From contig JAUQQA010000024.1 in the NCBI GenBank assembly GCA_030550095.1, positions 1-37,747 on the forward strand: a DNA stretch of 37,747 nucleotides, read 5' to 3'. The position numbers and the translations under genes were made by a program. The stretch's first letter is position 1; each line of letters starts with the position of its first letter. The notes under the pieces are model-generated. The model was given only the letters and a program-made list of their open reading frames with translations. It was not told where the DNA came from and searched no databases. Origin of the DNA: Chloroflexota bacterium (GTDB taxonomy: Bacteria; Chloroflexota; Anaerolineae; J036; Brachytrichaceae). Shown here piece by piece: positions 1 through 7,850 of this stretch.

Positions 1-4
1 AGGC

Positions 5-44
5 GAGGGCAGGAGACGGAAGGGTCGCCTGCCCTTGTTTTTTG
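5..44 (+). terminator. Rho-independent terminator of an upstream gene
   Basis: An 8-bp stem (AGGGCAGG at 6-13 with CCTGCCCT at 28-35) is followed by the T-rich run TGTTTTTT at 36-43. It would end plus-strand transcription of a gene lying before the window. Confidence 0.7.
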
Positions 45-359
45 TGCTTGGACGGGTGGCATGGAATGGCGCGCCCTTCGAGACGGCGTAGCCAACCCTG
101 GCACCCAGACCCCTTGTGTCTCACCATTGCTCGGCTTTCTCTCATGCCTTGTGGGGCGTGTGTTGGGGTGTTCGAGTGCGGTCGCCTTGCCGATTACGAA
201 CGCTGCCTGCACGGCGCTGTCGTGGGTCAATGTTGGGCGGGGAGCGGTGGATGTGGCTGGCGATGTGGGTTAAGCGCAGCGAACGTGCCTTTTGGCAGGG
301 CTTGTCTGGTCTTGTTGGCGATGGTCTCATCGTCGGATCTGAACTTAAGGAAACAGGAG
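45..359. other. Gene-free stretch, nothing recognised
   Basis: About 315 bases between the terminator and the tRNA-Gly promoter. Open frames exist here, but none gives a recognisable protein, none has a convincing ribosome binding site, and one would read into the tRNA gene. No RNA family was recognised. It may be a long 5' region or degraded sequence. Confidence 0.5.
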
Positions 360-387
360 TTGAAAAGCGCGCGAGATGTGCTACAAT
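360..387 (+). promoter_or_regulatory. Promoter of tRNA-Gly and rlmN
   Basis: TTGAAA at 360-365 and TACAAT at 382-387 are separated by 16 bp. The expected start near 394 lies just ahead of the tRNA at 401. The spacing equals that of the two rRNA promoters later in the window. Confidence 0.7.
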
Positions 388-400
388 AGTGAGCACCAAC

Positions 401-473
401 GCGGGTGTAGCTCAGGTGGTAGAGCATCTGCTTCCCAAGCAGAGGGTCGCGGGTTCGAATCCCGTCGCCCGCT
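401..473 (+). tRNA. tRNA-Gly (anticodon CCC)
   Basis: The cloverleaf is complete. The acceptor GCGGGTG pairs with CGCCCGC at 466-472. The anticodon stem TCTGC/GCAGA encloses the loop TTCCCAA with CCC at 434-436. The T loop is TTCGAAT. The discriminator base is T473 and no CCA is encoded. The next base starts the rlmN reading frame. Confidence 0.97.
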
Positions 474-1568
474 TTGAAAACCGCAACTTCGCTCACCCTC
501 TTACCTTCGCTTTACGACCTCACACGCGCGCAGCTTGAAGCCCAACTTGCAACCTGGGGCGAGCCAGCATACCGCGCGCGCCAAATTTGGCACTGGCTGT
601 ATCAGCGCCTCGTAACCGATTTTGATGCGATGACCGACTTGCCGCGCGGGTTACGGGCGCGCTTGAAGGAACATTTCGTGCTCGGGCGCCTGATCCCCGT
701 CGCCGAGCAGCGCTCTACTGATGGCTGGACGCGCAAGTGGCTCTTCCAGCTACCCGATGGTAGCCAGATCGAGACCGTGCTGATGGAGTACGACGGCGAG
801 CGGCGCACGGTGTGCATCTCCTCGCAAGCCGGGTGTGCGATGGCGTGCAGCTTTTGTGCCACGGGGCAGATGGGCTTCGTGCGCAACCTGCGCAGCGGCG
901 AGATCGTCGAGCAGGTCCTTTGGGCGGCGCGCGCGCTCGGCGATGAGCGGCTCTCCAACGTGGTGTACATGGGCATGGGCGAGCCGTTCGCCAATTATGC
1001 GCCTGTCATGGAGTCTATTCAACGCCTGACCACGCCAACCCAAGAGGGCGGCTTCGGCATCGGCGCGCGCAAGATCACCGTCTCCACCGTGGGCTTGATC
1101 CCCGGCATTCGGCGTTTTGCCGAAGAAGGAGGGCAAGTGAACCTAGCCATCTCGCTGCATGCAGCAACGGATGAGCTGCGCACACGGTTGGTGCCGATCA
1201 ACGCGCGCTATCCGTTGCGCGAACTGGTGCGCGCGGCGCGCGAGTACATCGAGAAAACCAACCGGCGCCTTAGCTACGAATGGGCGCTGATTGACCACGT
1301 GAACGACACCCCTGAGCAGGCGCAGGCGCTGGTGGAGCTCGTGCGCCAAACTAACCCGCGCCCTGGCGTGAATCTTGTGCACGTCAACCTCATCCCGCTC
1401 AACCCGACGGCAGGCTACGCAGGGCGCGCTTCGAGCGCTGCGCGTCGCCAAGCGTTCGTGCAGGTGCTCAGGCGCGCTGGCATCCCGTGCACGCTGCGCG
1501 TGCGGCGCGGCATTGACATTGCCGCTGGCTGCGGGCAGCTAAAGGCGCAACACAAGCAAAACGGGTGA
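474..1568 (+). CDS. rlmN: 23S rRNA / tRNA adenine-C2 methyltransferase RlmN
   Basis: Radical-SAM enzyme of 364 residues that methylates C2 of A2503 in 23S rRNA and A37 of some tRNAs. The [4Fe-4S] motif CxxxCxxC is seen as C121, C125 and C128 (GCAMACSFCATG). The second catalytic cysteine is C353 in AAGCGQ, as in RlmN of other bacteria. The N-terminal segment YDLTRAQLEAQLATWGEP is typical of the family. The TTG at 474 is the only ATG/GTG/TTG start available: the frame closes upstream at a TAG at 420-422 inside the tRNA. There is no Shine-Dalgarno sequence except tRNA bases. The gene is probably co-transcribed with tRNA-Gly and freed by tRNA 3' processing. Function is secure; the start is likely but unusual. 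Confidence 0.95.
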   Translation: MKTATSLTLLPSLYDLTRAQLEAQLATWGEPAYRARQIWHWLYQRLVTDFDAMTDLPRGLRARLKEHFVLGRLIPVAEQRSTDGWTRKWLFQLPDGSQIETVLMEYDGERRTVCISSQAGCAMACSFCATGQMGFVRNLRSGEIVEQVLWAARALGDERLSNVVYMGMGEPFANYAPVMESIQRLTTPTQEGGFGIGARKITVSTVGLIPGIRRFAEEGGQVNLAISLHAATDELRTRLVPINARYPLRELVRAAREYIEKTNRRLSYEWALIDHVNDTPEQAQALVELVRQTNPRPGVNLVHVNLIPLNPTAGYAGRASSAARRQAFVQVLRRAGIPCTLRVRRGIDIAAGCGQLKAQHKQNG

Positions 1569-1586
1569 GCAGTGTCGCTCACCCGT
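1561..1586. terminator. Hairpin between convergent rlmN and rpmB
   Basis: A perfect 10-bp inverted repeat (ACGGGTGAGC / GCTCACCCGT) with a 6-nt loop contains the rlmN stop codon. There is no clear T-tract on either side, so it may act as a bidirectional terminator or as an RNA 3'-end stabiliser. Confidence 0.5.
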
Positions 1587-1616
1587 CATGCGCGCGGCGT
1601 TGCGATCGCGGCGCGA

Positions 1617-1799
1617 TCACTTGGTCTTGGTCAGCGCGCGCAGCGCGCGCACGGAGATCAACACCGTTTGCTTTCGCCCATTGATCACGAGGCGACGGCG
1701 CTGCAAGTTTGGCTTCCACGTGCGGCGCGAGAGCTTGTAAGAAAACGAGCGCGAATGACCGAAGCTCGTCTTCTTGCCCGTGATGTAGCACTTCGCCAT
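1617..1799 (-). CDS. rpmB: 50S ribosomal protein L28
   Basis: A 60-residue basic ribosomal protein beginning MAKCYITGKKTSFGHSRSFS, a typical L28 start. The long frame continues upstream to 1985, but the ATG at 1799 is preceded by GGAG at good spacing and gives the normal family length. The usual zinc-binding cysteine pairs are reduced to one cysteine (C4), so this is the zinc-free type. It stands divergent to the Gls24/fakA unit, an order also common in Firmicutes. Confidence 0.95.
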   Translation of the reverse strand: MAKCYITGKKTSFGHSRSFSYKLSRRTWKPNLQRRRLVINGRKQTVLISVRALRALTKTK

Positions 1800-1851
1800 G
1801 ATCGCTCCTTTTGCCCCAAGAGTTTTGTTAAGATCGAGCGCCAATCTTACC

Positions 1852-2265
1852 ATGCCGGCAGAAACCAAGCGCGAAGCTGCTCTATCTGCTGAGGGCGATA
1901 AACGCACGACCGCGCCCGTAGTTGGTGCGATCACCATTGCGCCGCAGGTGGTGTTTTCGCTGGCGTTGTACGCCGCGTTGAGCACCTATGGCATCGTCGG
2001 CATTGCCTCGCGCTACACGGGCGCCGATTGCACCCATGCCGATCCGCACCGCGGCATCGAGATCATGCTGCGCGAGCACCCTGAAGAAGGCACTAAACAC
2101 GTGACGGTGGCGCTGCACGTGATCGTGGAGTATGGCGTGCGGATTCGCGCGGTGACTAGCAGCTTGCAACAACAAGTGAAGTATGCCATTGAGCGCAGCA
2201 CGGGCTACAAAGTGGACGCTGTGCACGTGCATGTAGCTGCGCTTCGCGTCAGCGCACCTAACTGA
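1852..2265 (+). CDS. Asp23/Gls24 family protein
   Basis: A 137-residue protein of the Asp23/Gls24 (DUF322) family. Visible features are GAITIAPQVVFSLALYAAL near the N-terminus, a central segment with alternating hydrophobic residues (VTVALHVIVEYGVRI) and the closing VDAVHVHVAALRV. In Firmicutes the homologue YloU is encoded between rpmB and the fatty acid kinase gene, as here. Its role is not settled; related proteins are linked to cell-envelope stress. The start at 1852 is chosen because the upstream part of the frame overlaps the rpmB 5' region and looks unlike the family. A TAAGAT box at 1829-1834 could be the -10 element. Confidence 0.85.
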   Translation: MPAETKREAALSAEGDKRTTAPVVGAITIAPQVVFSLALYAALSTYGIVGIASRYTGADCTHADPHRGIEIMLREHPEEGTKHVTVALHVIVEYGVRIRAVTSSLQQQVKYAIERSTGYKVDAVHVHVAALRVSAPN

Positions 2266-2307
2266 CGCGCATCATCCTTGCTCATACAGGAGGAGAGCTA
2301 CGAACGC

Positions 2308-4026
2308 ATGAACACCCAGACCGAGCGCACCTCTGCACCAACCGAGGCTAAAACCCACGAAGAGGCACGCGCGGCTCAGCGCCTCGCCCTCGATGGACGC
2401 CGCTTAAAGGAGTTGGTGCGCGCTGGCTACCTTTGGCTCCGCCAACATGAAGCGGTGGTGAACAGCTACAACGTTTACCCTGTGCCCGATGGCGACACCG
2501 GCACCAACATGATGCACACCATGCGCAGTGCGTGGGAAGCCATCGCCAAGCTCGATGACCCCAACATCAGTGTGGTCGCCAAAGCCGCTTCAAACGGTGC
2601 CCTGCGCGGCTCGCGCGGCAACTCGGGCATCATCCTCTCGCAGTTGTGGCGCGGCTTCACGCGCTCGCTTGAAAACAAAGACGTTTGCGATGCGCAAGAC
2701 CTCGCGGCTGCATTTCAAGAAGCCGTGCGCACTGCTTATGCGGGTGTGGGTATGCCAGAAGAGGGCACCATGCTCACCGTCGCACGTGAGGTGGCGGAAG
2801 CGGTCGCGCTTGCAGCCCATCACACGCATGACTTGCACAGGCTGCTCGAGGTGGCGAAGGAGACGGCCCACGAGTCGGTGCTGCGCACGCCGCAGCTGCT
2901 CAAAATCCTCCGAGATGCTGGCGTGGTGGACTCCGGTGGCTATGGGCTGTATATCATTCTTGAGGGGGCTTGGCGTTTCGCCAACGGTTTGCCTGTGGAG
3001 GAGAGCACCGAAGCGACTTCAGAGACCTCCGGCTTGAACCGAGGCGCGGAAAGCGCATTGCAGCGCGAGGGCGGCTGGGGTTACGATGTGCAATACCTTA
3101 TCTACGCGCGTCCCGGGAAGCCGCTCGACGTAGAGCAAATCCGCGCCGACATCGAAGCGATGGGCGAATGCCCGCTGGTGATGGGCGATGCGGAGATCGT
3201 CAAAGTGCACGTGCACGTTCCTGATCCTGGTGTGCCGATCAGCTACGGCGCGCGTTGGGGTTCGCTGCGCGATGTGGTCGTGGAGGACATGCAGGCGCAG
3301 TCAGAAGCATTTGTTCCCGCTGGGCTGGCGAAAGGCGCGCAGCCGCCTGCGGAGCCAGAACTCCCCCCAACCGCTGTGGCGATGATCGCAGTGGCGCACG
3401 GCGAAGGACTCGCGCGCCTGTTCCGTGAGTTGGGGGCGCGTGTGATCGTCGAGGGCGGGCAGACGATGAACCCAAGCGTGGACGATTTCCTCAGCGCCAT
3501 TCAACGCGCGCGCGCCGAAACGGTGATCGTGCTTCCCAACAACAGCAACATCATCATGACCGCCGAGCAAGCCGCGCGCTTGAGCGAGGCGCGCGTGCAC
3601 GTCTTGCCAACGGAGACCATCCCCCAAGGCGTCGCTGCTGCGCTCGCGTTCAACGCGGCGTTGCCAATCGATGCGCTGATGGAGGCCATGCGCGCGCCCG
3701 TGGCTCAGGTGACCACTGTGGAGATCACGCGGGCAACGCGCAGCGTCACGCTGAACGGCGTTAGCGTGCAGGCAGGGCAGATCATCGGCTTGGTGGACAA
3801 CGTGCTCCGCGCAGCAGGCGACGACCTTGCCGAAGTCACGCTTGCGGCGTTGCAGCAAGCGGAAGCTGCTGACGCCGAGTTGCTCACGTTGTATTACGGG
3901 AATGGGCTTGAGGCTGCAAGCGCGGAGCCGATCACAGCGCGCGTGCGCGAGGCGTTCCCGAAGGCGCAAGTGGATGTCGTGTTTGGAGGGCAACCGCATT
4001 ACTACCTCATCATCGGCGTTGAGTGA
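2308..4026 (+). CDS. fakA: Fatty acid kinase catalytic subunit FakA (DhaL domain)
   Basis: A 572-residue kinase that phosphorylates fatty acids held by a DegV/FakB protein, giving acyl-phosphate for phospholipid synthesis. The N-terminal DhaL domain shows the Mg-ATP motif PVPDGDTGTN (residues about 58-67) and GSRGNSGIILSQ. The C-terminal half is the DAK1-like domain (VIVLPNNSNIIMTAEQAA). The ATG at 2308 follows AGGAGGAGAG at 2288-2297; the frame also offers a TTG ten codons earlier, which would include the ribosome binding site. It sits between the Gls24-like gene and degV, whose product is its expected partner, all on one transcript. Confidence 0.93.
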   Translation: MNTQTERTSAPTEAKTHEEARAAQRLALDGRRLKELVRAGYLWLRQHEAVVNSYNVYPVPDGDTGTNMMHTMRSAWEAIAKLDDPNISVVAKAASNGALRGSRGNSGIILSQLWRGFTRSLENKDVCDAQDLAAAFQEAVRTAYAGVGMPEEGTMLTVAREVAEAVALAAHHTHDLHRLLEVAKETAHESVLRTPQLLKILRDAGVVDSGGYGLYIILEGAWRFANGLPVEESTEATSETSGLNRGAESALQREGGWGYDVQYLIYARPGKPLDVEQIRADIEAMGECPLVMGDAEIVKVHVHVPDPGVPISYGARWGSLRDVVVEDMQAQSEAFVPAGLAKGAQPPAEPELPPTAVAMIAVAHGEGLARLFRELGARVIVEGGQTMNPSVDDFLSAIQRARAETVIVLPNNSNIIMTAEQAARLSEARVHVLPTETIPQGVAAALAFNAALPIDALMEAMRAPVAQVTTVEITRATRSVTLNGVSVQAGQIIGLVDNVLRAAGDDLAEVTLAALQQAEAADAELLTLYYGNGLEAASAEPITARVREAFPKAQVDVVFGGQPHYYLIIGVE

Positions 4027-4038
4027 GCCTGCGAGATC

Positions 4039-4947
4039 ATGGCCTCCTTGCTGCGTCGTACAGTCCGCATCGTCACCGATTCGAGCGTGCACTTGCCCGA
4101 GGACTGGCTGCGTAAGCATAACGTGATCGTGCTGCCGCAGCGCGTCGAGATCAACGGCGCGGTGTTGCGCGAGGGCGTCGAGGTGGACGTGGCAGCGCTG
4201 GCGCAGATGGCGGCGCGTGCAGAGCAGCCGTTCGTCACACATCCACCCCCGCTGGAGGAGTTCGTCGCTGTGTATGAGCAGCTAGCCGCTGAGCGCGCCG
4301 ACATCATCTCGATCCACGTTGCAGCTACCCTGAACCAAACGGTGCACGTTGCCCAACAGGCGCGCGAGCGCGTGCTCGGGCGCACCGAACTTCAGGTGCT
4401 CGACTCGCGCACGACGGCAGCCGGGTTGGGGGTTTTGGTGAAAGCTGCGGTGAGCATGGCAGAGCAGGGGATGCCGTTCGAGAGCATTGTGCGCCATGTG
4501 CGCGGGCTGGCACAAAACGTGTTCGGCGTGTTCCTCTCGGATGAAATGCACTACCTCGAGCGGAGCGGTCGCCTGCGTCCTGCTCAGGCGCTGCTGGGCA
4601 AGATGCTCAACATCATTGCCTACCTCGTCTTCGAGGACGGCGCGTTGATCGCGCCAGAGAAGGTGCGCACGCTCGAGAAAGGCTACGAGAAGATAGCAGA
4701 GTTTGCCGCAGAGTTTGAGCCTTCATCGGGGTTTTACGTGGTGCAGCTGGCACCGCAGCCAAATCATCCGCGCGTGCGTGGCTTGATTGACGCGCTGCGC
4801 GAGCTGATGCCCAATGTGCGCCGCGTGGCGCTTAGCCCGAGTGGCGCTGCGTTGGGCAGCGTTTTAGGACCGAGCGGCATCGGCTTGATCATCACGGCGT
4901 TCCCGCCCGAGGAAGCGGCACACGTGGCGCTCAAGCGCGCCATGTGA
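4039..4947 (+). CDS. DegV family fatty-acid-binding protein (FakB-like)
   Basis: A 302-residue DegV protein. The opening RIVTDSSVHLPEDW, the THPPPLEEF segment, the SIHVAATLNQT loop and the VLDSRTTAAGLG segment follow the DegV fold, which binds one fatty acid. Twelve bases separate it from fakA, so the two form the kinase/carrier pair. The SISSKLSGT-type loop of Firmicutes reads IHVAATLNQT here, so the lipid preference may differ. Its 3' end overlaps the convergent MOSC gene by 17 bp. No strong ribosome binding site precedes the ATG, suggesting coupling to fakA. Confidence 0.9.
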   Translation: MASLLRRTVRIVTDSSVHLPEDWLRKHNVIVLPQRVEINGAVLREGVEVDVAALAQMAARAEQPFVTHPPPLEEFVAVYEQLAAERADIISIHVAATLNQTVHVAQQARERVLGRTELQVLDSRTTAAGLGVLVKAAVSMAEQGMPFESIVRHVRGLAQNVFGVFLSDEMHYLERSGRLRPAQALLGKMLNIIAYLVFEDGALIAPEKVRTLEKGYEKIAEFAAEFEPSSGFYVVQLAPQPNHPRVRGLIDALRELMPNVRRVALSPSGAALGSVLGPSGIGLIITAFPPEEAAHVALKRAM

Positions 4948-5728
4948 GCACTTCGACCGCGTCGCCGATCCGCACTTGCCCTGCGTGACGAAGCACCGCG
5001 TTTTGCCCAAAGACCACCTTGCCCGCTTGCTGGCGGTAGGTAGCGAGCACTGCCAAGACGTTGTGGGTCGGTCTTCCAGTCTCCGGGTCGTTCTCCACGA
5101 CCGCGCAGCGCGAGCAAGGCTTAACCAGCTCGAGCGTTGCTTCGCCGAGGCGGACCTCGCGCCAAGCGTCCTCTTCAAAGGGCGCACTGCCGCCAATCAT
5201 CACGTTAGGGCGGAAGCGCGTTGCGAGCACAGGGAAGCCCATGCGCGCAGAGAGATCCTCGAGCGAGGCGTTGCTGAGGACGAGATAGGGGTATGCGTCG
5301 GCGAACGCCACCTCGCCGTTGCCGAGGCGGGTGGGGCGCCGCGTTTCTGCGGCGATGTGCACTAAGCGCGCGGGGCGCCCCAGGTATGCGCTAAGCCACT
5401 CACCGACTTCGTCTCCCTGGTCAACACCGAGGGTAAGGGTGTTCCACACGGCGACGGGATGCGTTGTGCCTTGAGTGCGCGGCGAGAAGGTGAACGCAGG
5501 CATGCCAGGTGCTTCAAGTCGCAGTTGTTCGCCAGCAAAGCTCGGCGCGATCAACGCCATGTGCGGCAGCTCGCGCTGTGTCAGCATGTTGCCGTGCTCG
5601 TCCACGATCATCATGAGCCGATCGCCTGCGAAGCCGCGCGGTGTTGCGTGCGCCGATTGCACGGCGATGCCGCGGCAGGACTTGATCGGGTACACAAACA
5701 GGGCGCTGACGTAAAGCCTTGTGCTCAT
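4931..5728 (-). CDS. MOSC domain molybdenum-cofactor protein (YcbX/mARC-like)
   Basis: A 265-residue protein with a MOSC N-terminal beta-barrel domain (ALFVYPIKSCRG, GFAGDRLMMIVDE) followed by a MOSC domain. The motif KPCSRCAVVENDPETG with C205 and C208 matches the region that supplies the molybdenum-binding cysteine in the YcbX/mARC family, which reduces N-hydroxylated compounds. The frame runs upstream to 5809, but the ATG at 5728 overlaps the stop of the preceding DUF971 gene as ATGA and starts exactly at the family boundary. The substrate is unknown. The 3' end overlaps degV. Confidence 0.88.
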   Translation of the reverse strand: MSTRLYVSALFVYPIKSCRGIAVQSAHATPRGFAGDRLMMIVDEHGNMLTQRELPHMALIAPSFAGEQLRLEAPGMPAFTFSPRTQGTTHPVAVWNTLTLGVDQGDEVGEWLSAYLGRPARLVHIAAETRRPTRLGNGEVAFADAYPYLVLSNASLEDLSARMGFPVLATRFRPNVMIGGSAPFEEDAWREVRLGEATLELVKPCSRCAVVENDPETGRPTHNVLAVLATYRQQAGKVVFGQNAVLRHAGQVRIGDAVEVLTWRA

Positions 5729-6033
5729 GGGCGCATTCCTCGCTGCATCGCATCCAGTTCGCGGAGATATTCCCACGTGTAAATGCCGTAGCGGCAGCCG
5801 TCTTTCCACACGATGTTAATGGCGTAGCTGCCCACGGGTTGGATCGCCTCAAGCTCGACGGGGGTGGCGGGTGTGGATGAGCGTGGATTAGAAGCGTTGC
5901 GTTGTTCGGTGCATACGGCGCAGGGACACCACGCGCTTAGGAAGCCGAAAGGGAGTTCAGAGATGAGACCATCATCCCAGGTGATGACCAACGTGGCGCG
6001 TGTCTTATCGGCTGTGATCGCGGTTGGGCGCAT
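5725..6033 (-). CDS. DUF971 / GBBH-like N-terminal domain protein
   Basis: A 102-residue protein matching the DUF971 (gamma-butyrobetaine hydroxylase-like N-terminal) domain: LVITWDDGLISELPFGFLSAWCPCAVC and the closing GSYAINIVWKDGCRYGIYTWEYL. The WCPCAVC cysteines probably bind zinc. Such domains also occur fused to Mrp/ApbC Fe-S carriers; here it stands alone. It overlaps the MOSC gene by 4 bp, indicating translational coupling. TAAGAT lies on the coding strand at 6045-6040, only 6 nt before the ATG, and there is no Shine-Dalgarno sequence. Confidence 0.85.
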   Translation of the reverse strand: MRPTAITADKTRATLVITWDDGLISELPFGFLSAWCPCAVCTEQRNASNPRSSTPATPVELEAIQPVGSYAINIVWKDGCRYGIYTWEYLRELDAMQRGMRP

Positions 6034-6076
6034 GCGCTGATCTTAGCGCGCATCGTCGCTTGAAGAGCGCAGCGCC

Positions 6077-6745
6077 TCAATCAATGCGGTAGCCCACGCC
6101 GCGCACCGTTTGCAGATGCACGGGCTTGGAGGGGTCGCGCTCGATCTTCTCGCGCAGCCAGCGGATGTGCACGTCCACCGTGCGCATGTCGCCATCAAAG
6201 TCGTAGCCCCACACTTGGCTGATCAAAAACTCGCGCGAGAGCACTGCGCCCTTGTTGCGCATCAACACGGCGAGCAGCTCGAACTCCTTATGGCTAAGGC
6301 GCACCTCGCGGTCGCCGACGAACACGCGCCGCGCGAGCAAGTCCACCCGCAAGTCGCCAGCTTGCAGGACGTTTTCTGCTTGGCGTGGCAACCGACGCAA
6401 CGCCGCGCGCACGCGCGCGGTGAGCTCGGGGAGGCTGAAGGGTTTGACCACGTAGTCGTCTGCCCCGCTGTCCAGCCCAATCACGCGGTCAATCTCGCCA
6501 GCGCGCGCGGTGAGCAAGATGATCGCCATGTTGGACTCGCGTCGCAAGATGCGGCAGATGGAAAGCCCGTCCAAGCCGGGCAGCATCACGTCGAGGATGC
6601 ACAGATCGGGCTGTTCATCGCGCGCCAGCTCCAGCCCCTCTTCGCCGTTGGTCGTGCCGATGACGGTGTAGCCCTCGTTTTGGAGATGTCGCGTGAGCAG
6701 ATCGAGCAGAACCTTTTCGTCTTCGACGATCAACACCTTCGGCAT
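6077..6745 (-). CDS. OmpR/PhoB-family response regulator
   Basis: A 222-residue two-component regulator. The receiver domain shows the acidic pair (VEDE), the phospho-acceptor D52 (CILDVMLPGLDG), T78 and K100 (VVKPFSLPEL). The winged-helix DNA-binding domain covers about 130-222 and ends with TVRGVGYRID. It lies 22 bp after phoU on the same strand, so it is most likely a phosphate regulator of the PhoB type. No histidine kinase is encoded next to it. The pair may be read from the Pho-box-like promoter upstream of phoU. Confidence 0.93.
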   Translation of the reverse strand: MPKVLIVEDEKVLLDLLTRHLQNEGYTVIGTTNGEEGLELARDEQPDLCILDVMLPGLDGLSICRILRRESNMAIILLTARAGEIDRVIGLDSGADDYVVKPFSLPELTARVRAALRRLPRQAENVLQAGDLRVDLLARRVFVGDREVRLSHKEFELLAVLMRNKGAVLSREFLISQVWGYDFDGDMRTVDVHIRWLREKIERDPSKPVHLQTVRGVGYRID

Positions 6746-6767
6746 ACCTTACACCCCGACGTGCTGT

Positions 6768-7466
6768 TCACGTTGCTGGTGGTGTCGGTTGTTGGCTCTC
6801 CTTGTAGTCGCTCAGCGTTCCCGTAGCGGCGAAGATGATGCGTTCACACACGTTGGTGACGCGGTCGGCAATGCGCTCGAGGTTATGCGCCACCCAAAGG
6901 AGGTAGGTGCCCTGCTCCACCTTGCGGCGGTCTTGCATCATGTAGGTCAGCAGCTCACGCAGCACCTGCGTGTATAGGCTGTCCACCTCGTTGTCGCGCT
7001 GCGCCACGTGGCGCGCAGCGTCGGCGTCGAGGGCGATGAACGCACTGGTGGCGTCGTGGAGCATCGCGCAGGCGATCTCGCTCATCTTGGGGATGTCAAT
7101 GAGCGGCTTGATGAGCGGCTCGTTGCCGATGCGCAAGCAGATGCGCGCGATCCCGCAGGCATGATCTGCCATGCGCTCCATCTCAATCGCGCAGTGCACA
7201 GCCGCCATGATGAAGCGCAGGTCGCGCGCGGCAGGCTGTTGCAGCGCGATGATCTGCACGGCGCGCGTTTCGACCTGATAGCGCAGCGCGTTCACGCGCG
7301 CGTCTGCCTCAAGCAGCTCGCGCGCGGTGTTGAGGTCCTGACGCTTCAGCGCTGCTACTGATCGCGCGATGAGGTCTTCGGTGATGCTGCTGATGCGCAG
7401 CACATCGTCGCGCAGTTCTGCCAAACCTTGATCAAGTCCCGACCGGGTGACCGCCGACGTTGTCAT
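6768..7466 (-). CDS. phoU: Phosphate signalling protein PhoU
   Basis: A 232-residue PhoU with two related three-helix halves. The first carries VETRAVQIIALQQPAARDLR and the second DRRKVEQGTYLLWVAHNLER followed by ADRVTNVCERIIF, the usual metal-binding helix. PhoU links the Pst transporter to PhoR/PhoB signalling and prevents phosphate overload. The ATG at 7466 is preferred over the GTG at 7472 because GAGGAG lies five bases before it. pst transport genes are not in this window. Confidence 0.93.
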   Translation of the reverse strand: MTTSAVTRSGLDQGLAELRDDVLRISSITEDLIARSVAALKRQDLNTARELLEADARVNALRYQVETRAVQIIALQQPAARDLRFIMAAVHCAIEMERMADHACGIARICLRIGNEPLIKPLIDIPKMSEIACAMLHDATSAFIALDADAARHVAQRDNEVDSLYTQVLRELLTYMMQDRRKVEQGTYLLWVAHNLERIADRVTNVCERIIFAATGTLSDYKESQQPTPPAT

Positions 7467-7481
7467 GAGCACTCCTCGTCA

Positions 7482-7515
7482 ACTATATCGTTGAGCATTA
7501 AGTTTAGGTTAAAAG
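7482..7515 (-). promoter_or_regulatory. Candidate phoU promoter with Pho-box-like repeats
   Basis: On the minus strand TATAGT (7487-7482) is a good -10 box for phoU. Upstream are two copies of a TTTAAC/CTTAAT hexamer (7513-7508 and 7502-7497) that begin 11 bp apart, the spacing of Pho boxes. They cover the -35 region, the usual site of PhoB activation. The site is predicted by eye only. Confidence 0.45.
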
Positions 7516-7623
7516 CAGGATAACCACGCGCTGGGTTTGGCATCACCTCTGCTTAACACGGCGTTTGTAGAAGCAATGACAAGAGACCAGAATCACGGTG
7601 AGGGCCACAGGAGGCGATCGCCA

Positions 7624-7815
7624 ATGAATGGTGGGCAGATGAACCGCAAAATTGTGGACGAGACACTTGCCTACGTGCGACAAGAGCTGACGCGCTTGAC
7701 GCAAGACCTCACTTGGGCTGATGGGCTTCAAGCGGAGGCCTTTCGCGTTCGGAAGGCGCGCCTGCTCGCGGAGCTGGATCGGCTCGAGTCGTTGCGTCGT
7801 GTGCTCCCTGATTAG
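7624..7815 (+). CDS. Small helical protein of unknown function
   Basis: A 63-residue protein not recognised as any family. AGGAGG at 7609-7614 lies nine bases before the ATG at 7624, which supports real translation; an upstream extension of the frame to 7537 has no such signal. The sequence is charged and rich in Leu, Arg and Glu (RQELTRLTQDLTWADGLQAE and RLESLRR) and probably forms two helices or a short coiled coil. It lies between phoU, transcribed away from it, and a tRNA gene on the other strand, so it is a single-gene unit. Confidence 0.6.
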   Translation: MNGGQMNRKIVDETLAYVRQELTRLTQDLTWADGLQAEAFRVRKARLLAELDRLESLRRVLPD

Positions 7816-7850
7816 TCTGCCCAGCTCGCAAGCGAAACAACCTTCATCAT

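Noticed and set aside
42-538. Overlapping open frames before and across tRNA-Gly
   Set aside because: They have Cys/Arg/Trp-rich, family-less products, no ribosome binding site, and one runs through the tRNA gene.
1600-1660. GCGATCGC and repeated GCGCGC strings as possible repeat elements
   Set aside because: Such strings are spread through genes in the whole window and reflect base composition; no spacing or array was seen.
3301-4242. 313-codon frame on the minus strand
   Set aside because: It is the reverse of fakA and degV, which have clear family motifs; its product is His/Arg/Ala-rich low complexity typical of GC-rich antisense frames.
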